Source: CAZCBD01 sp964496755
GTDB lineage: Bacteria > Bacteroidota > Ignavibacteria > Ignavibacteriales > Melioribacteraceae
NCBI GenBank assembly: GCA_964496755.1
Contig: CAZCBD010000002.1
Span: forward strand, 1-34,893
Length of the DNA: 34,893 nucleotides
Direction: 5' to 3'
In this document: positions 7,923-16,879 of the stretch, piece by piece
Numbering within the stretch: position 1 is the stretch's first letter
Layout: the number at the start of each line of letters is the position of its first letter
Notes under the pieces: generated by a model
Told to the model about the DNA's origin: nothing
The model's database searches: none
Seen by the model: only the letters and a program-made list of their open reading frames with translations
Program-made: the position numbers and the translations under genes

Positions 7923-9143
7923 TTATTTGTGTAAAATCGGGTTATTTACGGTGCCAATAAATAAAATTGTGTTAGTTGTATTTTCTTTTATCACAAAAAT
8001 AAACGGTTTATTAAAATTAACGGTTTTATCGCCAACAGCTGTTCTAACAAAACTAATCTGAGTAACCGCCGAAGCTTCCGTTCCACTTTCATTAATCGTA
8101 ATTGCCGCTTTATGCATTATTTTATCGATCATTATATTTTCACCAATTCCGGTAAAATCGGCTTTGGAGGTAAATGCATCAGTTATTCCCAATGAACTCA
8201 ACAATTCTATAAGTGATTTTGAATATACAAAATTAAATTTCGGTAAAAATAAATTTATTTTATCTTTTTTAAAATTACCGAAAAAAAGGTTTAAATTTTC
8301 GGAATTAATGTATTCTATTACTTGTTGTGTGGAAAAATCGTTATTTGGTAATAACAAAATCATTGAAAACATTTTGTTTCCATAAGGCAACTCAACCCCT
8401 CGAAATATATTTGTTTCTGCATATTTTAATGTATCCTTTTTATGCATATAAGTTACAGTATCCTTAGTATTAATTGCTGTTGTAAACACATTTTTAAGGT
8501 TATTTTCCGAATTAAACTCCTTGGTCCATTCGGATTTAAAATAAATCGCATTTAAAAGCATTAACACAATATTATTCGGTTTATACTCAACCATCTTCTT
8601 TATTTGACTATTTGTTTTTTCTTTTACCCAATTATTTATTTTATCAAATGAACTTGGCAATGCAAAGTCTACTACAGAACATTGCGCATCAAAATATTTT
8701 TTTGTTGAATCAATAAAAGCTTGTTTAATTTTAAAATCATTATCAACCCACGCCGAATTTGCTATTTGTAAATTTACAAGGTTATCCATATTAGTTAGAG
8801 TATGAATCAATTTTTTGCTTGTCAAATTTATTTCATGTTGAGAAAAAGTAGTTAACCCCAAAGTGTTTTTAATTTGGGAATATGTTGAATTTTTAGCTCC
8901 GTTAAGTACCATTCCCAAAGCCGTTGATATACTTAAGGGTGAAATGATTATATTTTTTGTTCGTTCGGTTTCATTAATTTTTAAAAATAATTTAATTCCG
9001 AAATTTTGTGATATAGCCAGCACCTCTTTTTGCAAAGAAGAAAATTCGGGTTTCGAACTTGAGTTCGGAGTAATGGAATTTTCACACGATATTGATATAA
9101 ATACTATAACCGATATTAACAAATAAAATATTGCGCTTTTCAT
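7923..9143 (-). CDS. Serpin-family protease inhibitor, predicted lipoprotein
   Basis: Serpins trap serine or cysteine proteases by a suicide conformational change. This 406-residue protein has an N-terminal lipoprotein signal with the cysteine at residue 20 (ISISCENS), then a complete serpin fold. Visible landmarks are NIIISPLSISTALGMVLNGA (64-83), LNAIYFKSEW (197-206), ELPYGNKMFSMILLLP (251-266), and the C-terminal signature FNKPFIFVI ending in FIGTVNNP (377-402). The reactive-loop hinge is ESGTEASAVT (352-361): small residues are kept at P15-P9, the pattern of inhibitory serpins. The scissile region QISFVRTAV places R367 near P2/P1, so a trypsin-like target is possible, but the exact P1 is uncertain. 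AGGGG precedes the ATG. The gene appears to lead a two-gene unit with the small lipoprotein at 7379-7900, and it is divergent from the Rrf2 gene. Confidence 0.95.
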   Translation of the reverse strand: MKSAIFYLLISVIVFISISCENSITPNSSSKPEFSSLQKEVLAISQNFGIKLFLKINETERTKNIIISPLSISTALGMVLNGAKNSTYSQIKNTLGLTTFSQHEINLTSKKLIHTLTNMDNLVNLQIANSAWVDNDFKIKQAFIDSTKKYFDAQCSVVDFALPSSFDKINNWVKEKTNSQIKKMVEYKPNNIVLMLLNAIYFKSEWTKEFNSENNLKNVFTTAINTKDTVTYMHKKDTLKYAETNIFRGVELPYGNKMFSMILLLPNNDFSTQQVIEYINSENLNLFFGNFKKDKINLFLPKFNFVYSKSLIELLSSLGITDAFTSKADFTGIGENIMIDKIMHKAAITINESGTEASAVTQISFVRTAVGDKTVNFNKPFIFVIKENTTNTILFIGTVNNPILHK

Positions 9144-9192
9144 TATTGCCCCTAAATATTTTCTCTTAACAAAAAAAATATAATTTTTTAAT

Positions 9193-9210
9193 AATACTTA
9201 TTCAAGTGTT
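9193..9210. promoter_or_regulatory. Candidate operator dyad in the serpin/Rrf2 divergent region
   Basis: An imperfect inverted repeat, AATACTT-ATTC-AAGTGTT (6 of 7 positions pair), lies in the 124-base gap between the divergent serpin and Rrf2 genes. Rrf2 regulators commonly bind such dyads near their own promoters, so autoregulation is a reasonable guess. The site matches no operator I know closely. Confidence 0.3.
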
Positions 9211-9267
9211 GATAATATGAAGTTTATTAACGAAATTTAAGCAGATAAAAATATCCGATTAAAAAAA

Positions 9268-9705
9268 ATGACAGTTATATTTTCAAAAAAATGCGAGCTG
9301 GGTTTACAAGCCGTTCTGTTTTTATCCGTTCAGGAAAAGGACAAAAAATACTCGGCTACTGCAATATCAAAAGCAATTAAAGCACCTAAAGAATTTGTTT
9401 CGAAAGTTTTACAGGAGCTGGCTCAAAAAAAAATTGTCGGTTCAAAAAAAGGAAAAAACGGCGGATTCTATTTGGGAAAAGCTGCAACTGAAATAAGATT
9501 AATCGATATAGTTGAAGCTATAGACGGATTAGATATTTTTCATTGTTGTGTGCTTGGTTTTCCGGGATGTGGAACCGGCAATCCTTGTCCGGTACACAAT
9601 GTTTGGGGACCAATTCGTGAAAGAACCTTTAAAATGTTAAGCAATGAAACTTTAGATAAACTAGCAAAGAAAACAAAAAACAAACTTGCAGATTACATTC
9701 CCTAA
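9268..9705 (+). CDS. Rrf2 family transcriptional regulator with cysteine triad
   Basis: The 145-residue protein has an N-terminal winged helix (about 1-80) with the Rrf2 hallmarks CELGLQAVLFLS, an ALAP-like segment (SKAIKAPKEFVSKVLQELAQ) and the wing GKNGGFYLGK. The effector part has cysteines C93/C94, C101 and C107 in HCCVLGFPGCGTGNPCPVH, so an Fe-S cluster sensor is likely. The C93-x7-C101-x5-C107 spacing resembles NsrR-type nitric oxide sensors more than IscR, whose first gap is shorter, but spacing alone does not define the signal. No isc/suf operon is adjacent; a lone SufE gene lies 4 kb away. A candidate dyad sits about 60 bases upstream. Targets are unknown. Confidence 0.92.
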   Translation: MTVIFSKKCELGLQAVLFLSVQEKDKKYSATAISKAIKAPKEFVSKVLQELAQKKIVGSKKGKNGGFYLGKAATEIRLIDIVEAIDGLDIFHCCVLGFPGCGTGNPCPVHNVWGPIRERTFKMLSNETLDKLAKKTKNKLADYIP

Positions 9706-9733
9706 TGCTATCAACAATTCAATCCATATTTAT

Positions 9734-9775
9734 CTGTAGTTAAACTGCGTTAATTAAATATTAAGCTACAGTTTT
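9734..9775 (+). terminator. Possible hairpin/terminator after the Rrf2 gene
   Basis: CTGTAG at 9734-9739 and CTACAG at 9766-9771 are perfectly complementary and are followed by TTTT, within the 77-base gap between two convergent genes. The loop is long (26 bases) and A/T-rich, so this is only a weak terminator candidate. Confidence 0.3.
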
Positions 9776-9782
9776 ACAAAAT

Positions 9783-10580
9783 TCAGCATTTTAATAAACG
9801 TCTGCAATTTTCTTCCACATAAATTTTTTTCTTAATAATACTACCCTTTTTTCTAATTCTTTTAATGGTAACCCAAATTGCCAAACCAATAGTTGCAAAA
9901 CGAAAAATATTAGACAAAAGTACACCCGCAGCATCTACCGAACCGGTTTTAAAAAGCATCCAATATAAATTCATTAAAACATGCATTCCAATGGGTATCC
10001 AAAGATTATAATCCCATTCAACAAACAGCCAAGCAAAGAAAATACTACCTAAAAAAGTAATTCCGAAAATACTAATTGCCCCGATAAGGTTGATTGCTTG
10101 ATAAAGATGAAGCAATCCGAAAACAATTGCAACAATCACACTTGCCGAAATAAAATTAAGTTCTACTTTTTGATAAAGAATACCAAACAAAAATGCTCTA
10201 AACAATATTTCTTCGCTAATGCCGGCTTCAACTGCATATAATAATATTTTTTCAAAGGTTACATCTGAATTTATTTCGGAAAAAATAAAATAACCTATTA
10301 ACATCGGAGATGTAAAAAGGAAAGTATATTTTAATGCTAAAAGGAAATTTTTTCTTAATCCCAAAAAATCTATTGGTATTATTTCAGGCGTTGTAAAAGT
10401 GATTATTACTTGTACTGCAATAATTGATAACATTGTTTTAAAAAACAAAGCTATACCGAATCTAAGATTACCTGTTCCTATTAAAAACGGATAATCAAAT
10501 AATTTCCAAGAATTATAAATTAAAAAAAACAAAGTTACTGTTAACAATGTAAAAGCAATCTTGTGATAAATGGTTTTCAT
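9783..10580 (-). CDS. CPBP family intramembrane metalloprotease (CAAX/Abi type)
   Basis: This 265-residue polytopic inner-membrane protein has about seven or eight hydrophobic segments. It carries the CPBP motifs in order: EEILFR (E123, E124, R128), GLLH (H158) and the HxxxN motif in GMHVLMNLYW (H200, N204). These build the active site in Rce1-like glutamate proteases. Bacterial members have varied roles including peptide maturation and immunity, and no specific substrate can be inferred. It starts 21 bases after the uvrB stop codon on the same strand and is therefore probably the second gene of a uvrB transcript. The combination looks like chance operon membership rather than a functional link. 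Confidence 0.9.
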   Translation of the reverse strand: MKTIYHKIAFTLLTVTLFFLIYNSWKLFDYPFLIGTGNLRFGIALFFKTMLSIIAVQVIITFTTPEIIPIDFLGLRKNFLLALKYTFLFTSPMLIGYFIFSEINSDVTFEKILLYAVEAGISEEILFRAFLFGILYQKVELNFISASVIVAIVFGLLHLYQAINLIGAISIFGITFLGSIFFAWLFVEWDYNLWIPIGMHVLMNLYWMLFKTGSVDAAGVLLSNIFRFATIGLAIWVTIKRIRKKGSIIKKKIYVEENCRRLLKC

Positions 10581-10601
10581 AACTACCCTAAAAAATTATG
10601 C

Positions 10602-12620
10602 CTATTTATTAATTAGAATTTTCATTTTTTCAATTTCATCCCTCAACGCAGCGGCCCTTTCAAATTCCAAATCTTTTGCTGCATTTTTCATTTCTTCGGT
10701 CATTTGTTCAATTAATTCCAATCGTTGTTCTTTAGTCATATACTTAATAACCGGTTCGGCAACTTTTGTAAAAGACGCCATTTCTTTTGAATCATCTTTC
10801 GTCCTGATATCCGCAATTGAAGTAGAGTGTAAAATTTCCTCACGTGTTTTATAAATTGTTTTTGGAGTTATTCCTTTTTCTGTATTGTATTTTTCTTGTA
10901 ATGTTCTTCTTCTATTTGTTTCGTCGATTGTTTTTTTCATCGACTTTGTAATTTTGTCTGCATACATAATTACTTTACCGCCGGCATTTCTTGCTGCCCT
11001 TCCGGCAGTTTGAATAAGCGATCTTTCGCTTCTTAGAAATCCCTCCTTATCGGCATCAATTATAGCTACTAACGAAACTTCCGGTAAATCAAGTCCTTCG
11101 CGCAAAAGATTAACACCAACCAATACATCAAACTCACCCATCCTTAAATCACGAATAATTTCCACTCTTTCCAAAGCATCGATATCGCTATGAATATATC
11201 TTACTTTGATATTTAATCTGTCAAAATAATCGGTTAAATCTTCAGCCATTTTTTTTGTGAGAGTAGTAACTAATATCTTTTCCTTTTTAGGAATTCTCAT
11301 TTTTATTTCGCCGATTAAATCATCGATTTGCCCGTTAATAGGCCGCACAATAATTTGCGGATCAAGTAATCCTGTCGGTCTGATAATTTGTTCTACATAA
11401 CTACCACCGGATTTTTGCAATTCATAGTCACCGGGAGTAGCACTAACATAAATTACATTATTAGTAAGTTTTTCATACTCCTCAAATTTTAAAGGTCTAT
11501 TGTCAAGTGCCGAAGGCAACCGAAAACCGTGTTCAACTAATGTTAGTTTCCTTGACCTATCCCCATTATACATTCCTCTTATTTGAGGAACCGTAACATG
11601 CGATTCGTCAATAATCAATAAGTAATCTTTCGGGAAATAGTCAAAAAGGCAATGTGGCCTTGAACCTGGAGAACGATTTTCCATGTGGCGAGAATAATTT
11701 TCTATTCCGGAGCAATAACCTAATTCTTTCATCATTTCAATGTCATAAAGAGTGCGTTGCTCAAGTCTTTGTGCTTCAAGATATTTTTCGTCTTTATAAA
11801 AATAATCTAATCGTTCTTTCAATTCTTCTTTAATTGTTTGAATCGCTTTTTTTACTTGATTTTCGGATGTAACGAAATATTTTGCGGGATAAATTGGAAT
11901 TGAATCAACCTCACGAATTACTTTTCCGTTCATTGCATCAATAACAGAAAGCTTTTCAATTTCATCACCCCACATTTCAATGCGTACAGCTTCCTCATAT
12001 TGATAAGCAGAAATAACCTCAATTACATCGCCACGGGCTCGGAAAGTTCCTCTGGTAAAGTCAATATCATTTCTGGTATAATAAATATCTACTAATTTTC
12101 TAAGTAACTCTTTACGTTGAATTTCCATTCCCTTTTTAAGAAAAAGAATTTGACGTGCATATTCATCCGGAGCACCAATTCCATAAATACAACTAACCGA
12201 CGCAACAATGATAACATCGTTTCTCCCTTCAATCAGCGAAGTGGTTGCTTTTAATCGAAGTCTATCAATTTCCTCATTTATAGCAAAATCTTTTTCAATG
12301 TATAAATCGCTTTTTACAACATATGCCTCGGGTTGATAATAATCGTAGTAACTGATAAAAAACTCAACGGCATTTTCCGGAAAAAAGGTTTTTAACTCAG
12401 CATAAAGTTGTGCAGCAAGAGTTTTATTGTGGGAAATAACAAGGGTCGGTTTATTTACTTTAGCAATAACATTAGAAATAGTGAATGTTTTTCCACTACC
12501 TGTTACCCCTAAAAGCACCTGATGCTTATCATTTTTTTCTATGCCTTCAACCAACTCTTTTATTGCATTGGGTTGATCTCCGGAAGGTAAATAGTTTGAT
12601 ATTAAATTAAATTTTCCCAA
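10602..12620 (-). CDS. uvrB: UvrB, excinuclease ABC subunit B
   Basis: UvrB is the damage-verifying helicase-like subunit of nucleotide excision repair; it is loaded by UvrA and recruits UvrC. The 672-residue length is standard. The N-terminus LPSGDQPNAIKELVEG leads into Walker A GVTGSGKTFT (38-47). The damage-binding hairpin region shows YYDYYQPEAYV and SVSCIYGIGAPDEY. The DESH motif occurs in IDESHVTVPQIRGMYNGDRS. The helicase C-terminal part has GVNLLREGLDLPEVSLVAI and QTAGRAARNAGGKV. The final UVR domain (EQMTEEMKNAAKDLEFERAA) binds UvrC. The start codon is TTG at 12618-12620, supported by GAGGAAAAAG upstream and by the correct UvrB N-terminus; no alternative start gives a complete protein. 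The CPBP protease gene follows on the same strand. Confidence 0.98.
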   Translation of the reverse strand: MGKFNLISNYLPSGDQPNAIKELVEGIEKNDKHQVLLGVTGSGKTFTISNVIAKVNKPTLVISHNKTLAAQLYAELKTFFPENAVEFFISYYDYYQPEAYVVKSDLYIEKDFAINEEIDRLRLKATTSLIEGRNDVIIVASVSCIYGIGAPDEYARQILFLKKGMEIQRKELLRKLVDIYYTRNDIDFTRGTFRARGDVIEVISAYQYEEAVRIEMWGDEIEKLSVIDAMNGKVIREVDSIPIYPAKYFVTSENQVKKAIQTIKEELKERLDYFYKDEKYLEAQRLEQRTLYDIEMMKELGYCSGIENYSRHMENRSPGSRPHCLFDYFPKDYLLIIDESHVTVPQIRGMYNGDRSRKLTLVEHGFRLPSALDNRPLKFEEYEKLTNNVIYVSATPGDYELQKSGGSYVEQIIRPTGLLDPQIIVRPINGQIDDLIGEIKMRIPKKEKILVTTLTKKMAEDLTDYFDRLNIKVRYIHSDIDALERVEIIRDLRMGEFDVLVGVNLLREGLDLPEVSLVAIIDADKEGFLRSERSLIQTAGRAARNAGGKVIMYADKITKSMKKTIDETNRRRTLQEKYNTEKGITPKTIYKTREEILHSTSIADIRTKDDSKEMASFTKVAEPVIKYMTKEQRLELIEQMTEEMKNAAKDLEFERAAALRDEIEKMKILINK

Positions 12621-12765
12621 AATTCTTTTTCCTCTTAACTTTAAAAATAAGCATTTTTTTCAATTTTTATTGATAAAAACGAAAATAAGAGACCCGATTC
12701 TTTTTAACTTCACTTTAAAATTAATAAATTTAGTAATTAGAAATTATTTAATTGAGGAAGTAAGA

Positions 12766-13605
12766 ATGAGAAATAAATTCCTGATTTCTTTTTTGATTTT
12801 TTATTCAATTTTATTTGCGCAGAAAAAAGATTCAACATTAAACAAATGGATTCCATCTTTTGTAGCGGGAATTAATATTAGTCAAGTTTCATTTACCAAT
12901 TGGGCAAAAGGTGGAGACAATTCTTTAAGTTGGACTGTAACAGGTGATTTTGGTTTAACTTTCAAAAGTGAAAAATGGATGATTAGAAATAGACTAACAG
13001 GGAAATTTGGCAGAACAAAACTTGGCGATACCGATTTAAGAACAACAGCCAATGAAATATTTATGGAAAATGTTTTCTCTCTGAATATCGGTTGGTCCGT
13101 AAATCCGTTTATTAGTAATCAATTTCGCACTCAAGTAACAGTAGGTTATAATTATAAAGTTAATCCTGCAGAAAAAATAGCTAACTTCTTCGATCCCGGA
13201 TACATAACTCAATCACTTGGTTTTACTTATGATAAAGCAAAAAATATTAGAACCCGTTTAGGTATTGCTATTCAAGAAACTTTCACAAAAGAATTTAAAA
13301 AATATTCGGATGATCCTACTACTACAGACATTGAGAATTTCAAATTTGAAACCGGAATGGAAACAGTAACCGACGCCAAATTTCAGATAGCTGAAAATTT
13401 GAAATGGATAACAAAACTACGCTTATTTACCCGATTTGAAAATATTGATGTTTGGGATGTGAGATGGGATAACACTTTTACCGGCAAAGTAAACTCTTGG
13501 TTAAGTGTTAAATTGGATTTTATTTTATTGTATGAAAAAGCTCAATCACTTAGAACACAAATGCAACAAGCCTTACAATTAGGAATCGTATATAAATTTA
13601 TTTAG
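12766..13605 (+). CDS. DUF3078 family protein, predicted outer-membrane beta-barrel
   Basis: The frame is open from 12670, but the ATG at 12766 is the better start: GAGGAAG precedes it and the product then begins with a signal peptide (MRNKFLISFLIFYSILFAQ). The mature 260 residues contain the DUF3078 hallmark, a central block with QVSFTNWAKGGDNSLSW, followed by alternating aromatic/polar strands (WMIRNRLTGKFGRTKLGD, NPFISNQFRTQVTVGYNYK, YEKAQSLRTQMQQALQLG) that look like an outer-membrane barrel. The family is widespread in Bacteroidota and relatives and its role is unknown. It ends 8 bases before sufE and is probably co-transcribed with it. Confidence 0.88.
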   Translation: MRNKFLISFLIFYSILFAQKKDSTLNKWIPSFVAGINISQVSFTNWAKGGDNSLSWTVTGDFGLTFKSEKWMIRNRLTGKFGRTKLGDTDLRTTANEIFMENVFSLNIGWSVNPFISNQFRTQVTVGYNYKVNPAEKIANFFDPGYITQSLGFTYDKAKNIRTRLGIAIQETFTKEFKKYSDDPTTTDIENFKFETGMETVTDAKFQIAENLKWITKLRLFTRFENIDVWDVRWDNTFTGKVNSWLSVKLDFILLYEKAQSLRTQMQQALQLGIVYKFI

Positions 13606-13613
13606 AGGATTAA

Positions 13614-14036
13614 ATGTCGATAAAAGAAATAGAAAATCAACTTGTAGAAGAATTTAAAAATATTGAAGATTGGGACGAACGATATGCAAAAATAATAAAA
13701 ATGGGAAGAGAACTTGATAAATTTCCGGAAGAGTATAAAACTGATAAGAATAAAATTGACGGTTGCCAATCGCAAGTTTGGATGCATGCAAAACTTGAAA
13801 ACAATAAAATATATTTTTGGGCCGATAGCGATGCAATGATCGTAAAAGGATTAGCTGCCTTAATCCTTAAAGTATATTCCGGCCAAAATATTGATGACAT
13901 TATTAATACTCCTCCGGATTTTATTTCTAAAATCGGTATTGACGGACATTTATCGCCAACACGGAAAAACGGCTTGGGAGCAATGCTTAAACAAATAAAA
14001 ATGTACGCAATAGCATTTAAAGCTTTAAATAAATGA
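13614..14036 (+). CDS. sufE: SufE family cysteine-desulfurase sulfur acceptor
   Basis: SufE accepts persulfide sulfur from the SufS cysteine desulfurase and passes it to the SufBCD Fe-S assembly scaffold. The 140-residue length and fold signature match. The catalytic cysteine is C51 in KIDGCQSQVWM; the downstream SDAMIVKGLAALI and the C-terminal LSPTRKNGLGAML segments are typical of the family. AGAGGA precedes the ATG. No sufS, sufB, sufC or sufD gene is in the window, so this is an orphan copy placed behind a DUF3078 gene, and the partner desulfurase must be encoded elsewhere. Confidence 0.95.
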   Translation: MSIKEIENQLVEEFKNIEDWDERYAKIIKMGRELDKFPEEYKTDKNKIDGCQSQVWMHAKLENNKIYFWADSDAMIVKGLAALILKVYSGQNIDDIINTPPDFISKIGIDGHLSPTRKNGLGAMLKQIKMYAIAFKALNK

Positions 14037-14186
14037 TTTAAAGATCTTTTTTTGAGAGATTTTTTATAATTGGAAAAAGACAAATAGTTTTTATATTTTT
14101 AATTTCCCCCTGCCAAGAAATAGTAAGTTAACTTGAAACATATTAAGGCTTTATAAGTCTAATACAAAAAAACGGGAAACTAAAAT

Positions 14187-15512
14187 ATGAGTAAAAATCT
14201 ATTTGCAACCATTGTAGAAAAACTTTTTACAAATCTTAATAATTCCAAATTACCTCCAATCTTAAAAAATAAAATTGCACTTGTAATAATAACTGCCTTA
14301 ATATTTTTTGCAATTGTTTTTATTTTTTCGGGAGTAACCGGCGATAACGAAAATATTTTAACTTATAAAGTTAAGCGCGGAAATTTTTTGGTTTCAATTA
14401 TCGAAAGTGGTGAAATAAAAGCTAAACAGTCTAATGTTATTTCAGCACCAAGAGTTAGAGGACAACTTAAAATCACTTACATGATTACTGAAGGTTCCTA
14501 CGTAAAACCCGGTGATCTTATATTAAAATTTGATCCGTCCGAAGCTAATACAAAATTATTTCAAGCTCAATCACAATTGGATTTGTCTCTTTCGGAAAAA
14601 AGAAAATTATTAGCAAACCAAAAATCTTCAATTGCAAAAATGGAATCAACATTAAAAAGCGCAAAACTGAATTTCGAGCTTTCAAAATTAAATTTAACAC
14701 AAATGAGATTCGAAGCGGAAGCAGCTCAAAAAAAAGCACAATTACAATTTCAAAAAGACAGCTTAAGTTATATTCAGACTTTGCAAGATTACAAATCGCA
14801 GAAAATTATTAGACAATCTGAGCTTGACAAAATGGAAATAGAAATTCAGCAAAAAAGAAGTGAATTAAAAAAAGCACAAAAGGATCTGAATTTATTGAGC
14901 ATTACAGCCCCGACCGAAGGCCTTATTGTTTATGAAAACAACTGGAGTACCGGCCAAAAATTTGCTGTTGGAGATCAGCCTTGGCGCGGACAAAGCGTAA
15001 TGACGCTTCCTGATTTATCTTTGATGCAAAGCCGAACCTATGTTAACGAAGTTGACGTAAGTAAAATTAAAAAAGGTCAACAAGTAATTGTTACTTTAGA
15101 CGCTTTTCAAGATACTTCTTTTGTAGGAACTATTTCGGAAATAGCACGATTGGGAAAGAAAAAAAACAAAAATTCGAACATAAAGGTTTTTGACATTACG
15201 GTTGATATTCAAGGTAAATCGGAATTATTAAAACCCGGAATGACTACCGGAAATAAGATAATAATAAACGAAATTCCAGATACTATTTTCATTCCGCAAG
15301 AAGCTGTATTCGAAAGAGAAAACAAACACTTTGTATTTGTTAAAAACGGAAGCAGCTTTGACGAAAGAGAAGTAATCGTAGGATCAAAAAGCGAGGATTA
15401 TATTATTATTGCAAAGGGTTTAACCCCCGGTGAAGTAGTGGCTCTAAGTGATCCGACCTCAGAGGATGAAAAAGCTAACAACCAAATTTCCGTATCGGCA
15501 GCGGGGAAATAA
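14187..15512 (+). CDS. HlyD/MacA-type periplasmic adaptor (membrane fusion protein)
   Basis: This 441-residue protein links an inner-membrane pump with a TolC-type channel. It has a cytoplasmic N-terminus of about 28 residues, one transmembrane helix (~30-49), a beta-barrel/lipoyl region beginning with VKRGNFLVSIIESGEIKAK, an alpha-helical hairpin at about 115-225 rich in Gln/Lys/Ser, the second lipoyl half ITAPTEGLIVYENNWSTGQ, and a C-terminal barrel and membrane-proximal domain (VEVDVSKI-like NEVDVSKIKKGQQVIVTLD; KPGMTTGNKI). This order matches MacA-like adaptors. The stop codon is two bases before the start of the MacB-type permease, so the two are clearly co-transcribed. A 150-base gap separates it from sufE and should hold the promoter, although I see no convincing box there. 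Confidence 0.93.
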   Translation: MSKNLFATIVEKLFTNLNNSKLPPILKNKIALVIITALIFFAIVFIFSGVTGDNENILTYKVKRGNFLVSIIESGEIKAKQSNVISAPRVRGQLKITYMITEGSYVKPGDLILKFDPSEANTKLFQAQSQLDLSLSEKRKLLANQKSSIAKMESTLKSAKLNFELSKLNLTQMRFEAEAAQKKAQLQFQKDSLSYIQTLQDYKSQKIIRQSELDKMEIEIQQKRSELKKAQKDLNLLSITAPTEGLIVYENNWSTGQKFAVGDQPWRGQSVMTLPDLSLMQSRTYVNEVDVSKIKKGQQVIVTLDAFQDTSFVGTISEIARLGKKKNKNSNIKVFDITVDIQGKSELLKPGMTTGNKIIINEIPDTIFIPQEAVFERENKHFVFVKNGSSFDEREVIVGSKSEDYIIIAKGLTPGEVVALSDPTSEDEKANNQISVSAAGK

Positions 15513-15514
15513 TT

Positions 15515-16816
15515 ATGAATCATAAAGAATCTTTTACTATTGGATTTAAAGAATTGCTTTCTAACAAATTGAAAACAATTCTAACAATGTTAGGAATTAT
15601 TTTCGGAGTTGCATCGGTAATTGCTATGCTTTCCATTGGCGAAGGAGCACGACAAGAAAGTTTGGAGCAAATTCAATTATTAGGTACGAACAATATAATT
15701 ATAAAACAAAGCAGTGTTGGCGTTGAAAATGGTAAACAAGTAAAATCTTTTTCTGCCGGATTATCTTTGAAGGATATGCTTTCAATTAAAAAACTTATTC
15801 CCGGAATAGATACGGTTACTCCTCAAAAAGAAGCTGTTTTTAATGTATCCTATAAAGCTAAAACCGGAAACGTTAAAATTATTGCAACAACAGCTAATTA
15901 CCCATATACATATAATTCCAAAATCAGCATGGGGAAATTTTTTAGTAAACATCACAATGATGAATATGCAACTGTTTGTGTAATTGGAAGCGGAATAAAA
16001 AGCAAATTCTTTAAATTTGAAAATCCTGTAAATAAATCAATTAAAATAGGTGAAAATTGGTTTCATATAATTGGTGTTGTTGGTAAAAAAAATATTTCGA
16101 AAGGAAGTGAGCAATTAGGAGTTCGTAATTTTAACAATGAAATATATATCCCCTTACAAACTTTAACATGCAAAATGGATCTTGGTGAAGAAAGTCAAGC
16201 GGTTACCGGTTTCAGAATAGTTTTTGTTGGCAGCACCGGCAAACAAGATGCAAATATCGCCGAAAAGGACAAAATAAATTTGCTTACGGTAAAAGTAACT
16301 GATGATAAAAAGATCGGGCAAACAGCAACTCTAATTGAAAGAATATTAAATAGAAAGCATTACGGTACAAAGGATTATGAAATAATTGTACCCGAAGAAA
16401 TAATAGAACAAAAACAAAAAACACAAAATATTTTTAATATTGTTATGGGTGCTATTGCGGGTATTTCACTGCTGGTTGGTGGAATTGGAATAATGAATAT
16501 TATGCTTGCAAACATTATGGAACGAACTAAAGAAATAGGGATAAGAATGGCAATCGGCGCTACAAAAAAAGATGTACTTTATCAATTTTTATACGAAGCA
16601 ATTATTATTAGCGTAATCGGCGGTTTAATAGGCGTCTTTCTTGGTTTTGTTTTAACTTCGTTAATTACAACTTATGCCGAATGGAAAACTATCATTACAC
16701 CAACATCGGTAATATTGGCATTTACTGTTGCAGTAGCTACAGGAATAGGTTTCGGAAGCTATCCCGCAAAAAAAGCCGCTGAAAAAAATCCGATTGAATC
16801 ATTAAGATATGAGTGA
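15515..16816 (+). CDS. MacB/FtsX-type ABC transporter permease without ATPase domain
   Basis: The 433-residue protein has the type VII ABC permease layout: one transmembrane helix near the N-terminus (about 21-42, in KLKTILTMLGIIFGVASVIA), a large periplasmic MacB_PCD domain (about 45-300), then three helices in the FtsX domain with GGIGIMNIMLANIMERTKEI and RMAIGATKKDVLYQFL, which is highly characteristic. It ends with YPAKKAAEKNPIESLRYE, the usual MacB-family tail. Unlike E. coli MacB it lacks a fused N-terminal nucleotide-binding domain, and no separate ATPase gene is adjacent. The proteins would act with the adaptor upstream and the TolC-type channel downstream to push substrate from the periplasm outwards. 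The ATPase must be supplied from elsewhere if the complex is active. Confidence 0.94.
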   Translation: MNHKESFTIGFKELLSNKLKTILTMLGIIFGVASVIAMLSIGEGARQESLEQIQLLGTNNIIIKQSSVGVENGKQVKSFSAGLSLKDMLSIKKLIPGIDTVTPQKEAVFNVSYKAKTGNVKIIATTANYPYTYNSKISMGKFFSKHHNDEYATVCVIGSGIKSKFFKFENPVNKSIKIGENWFHIIGVVGKKNISKGSEQLGVRNFNNEIYIPLQTLTCKMDLGEESQAVTGFRIVFVGSTGKQDANIAEKDKINLLTVKVTDDKKIGQTATLIERILNRKHYGTKDYEIIVPEEIIEQKQKTQNIFNIVMGAIAGISLLVGGIGIMNIMLANIMERTKEIGIRMAIGATKKDVLYQFLYEAIIISVIGGLIGVFLGFVLTSLITTYAEWKTIITPTSVILAFTVAVATGIGFGSYPAKKAAEKNPIESLRYE

Positions 16817-16879
16817 TTTAAGTTTCAAATATTTTTTGTTAAATTAAATCATTATTTGTAAATAAATAATTGAGGGAAA

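Noticed and set aside
14130..14160. Sigma-70 promoter TTGAAA ... TATAAG before the adaptor gene
   Set aside because: The spacing is only 13 bases, and the organism's promoter consensus is unknown, so I do not call it.
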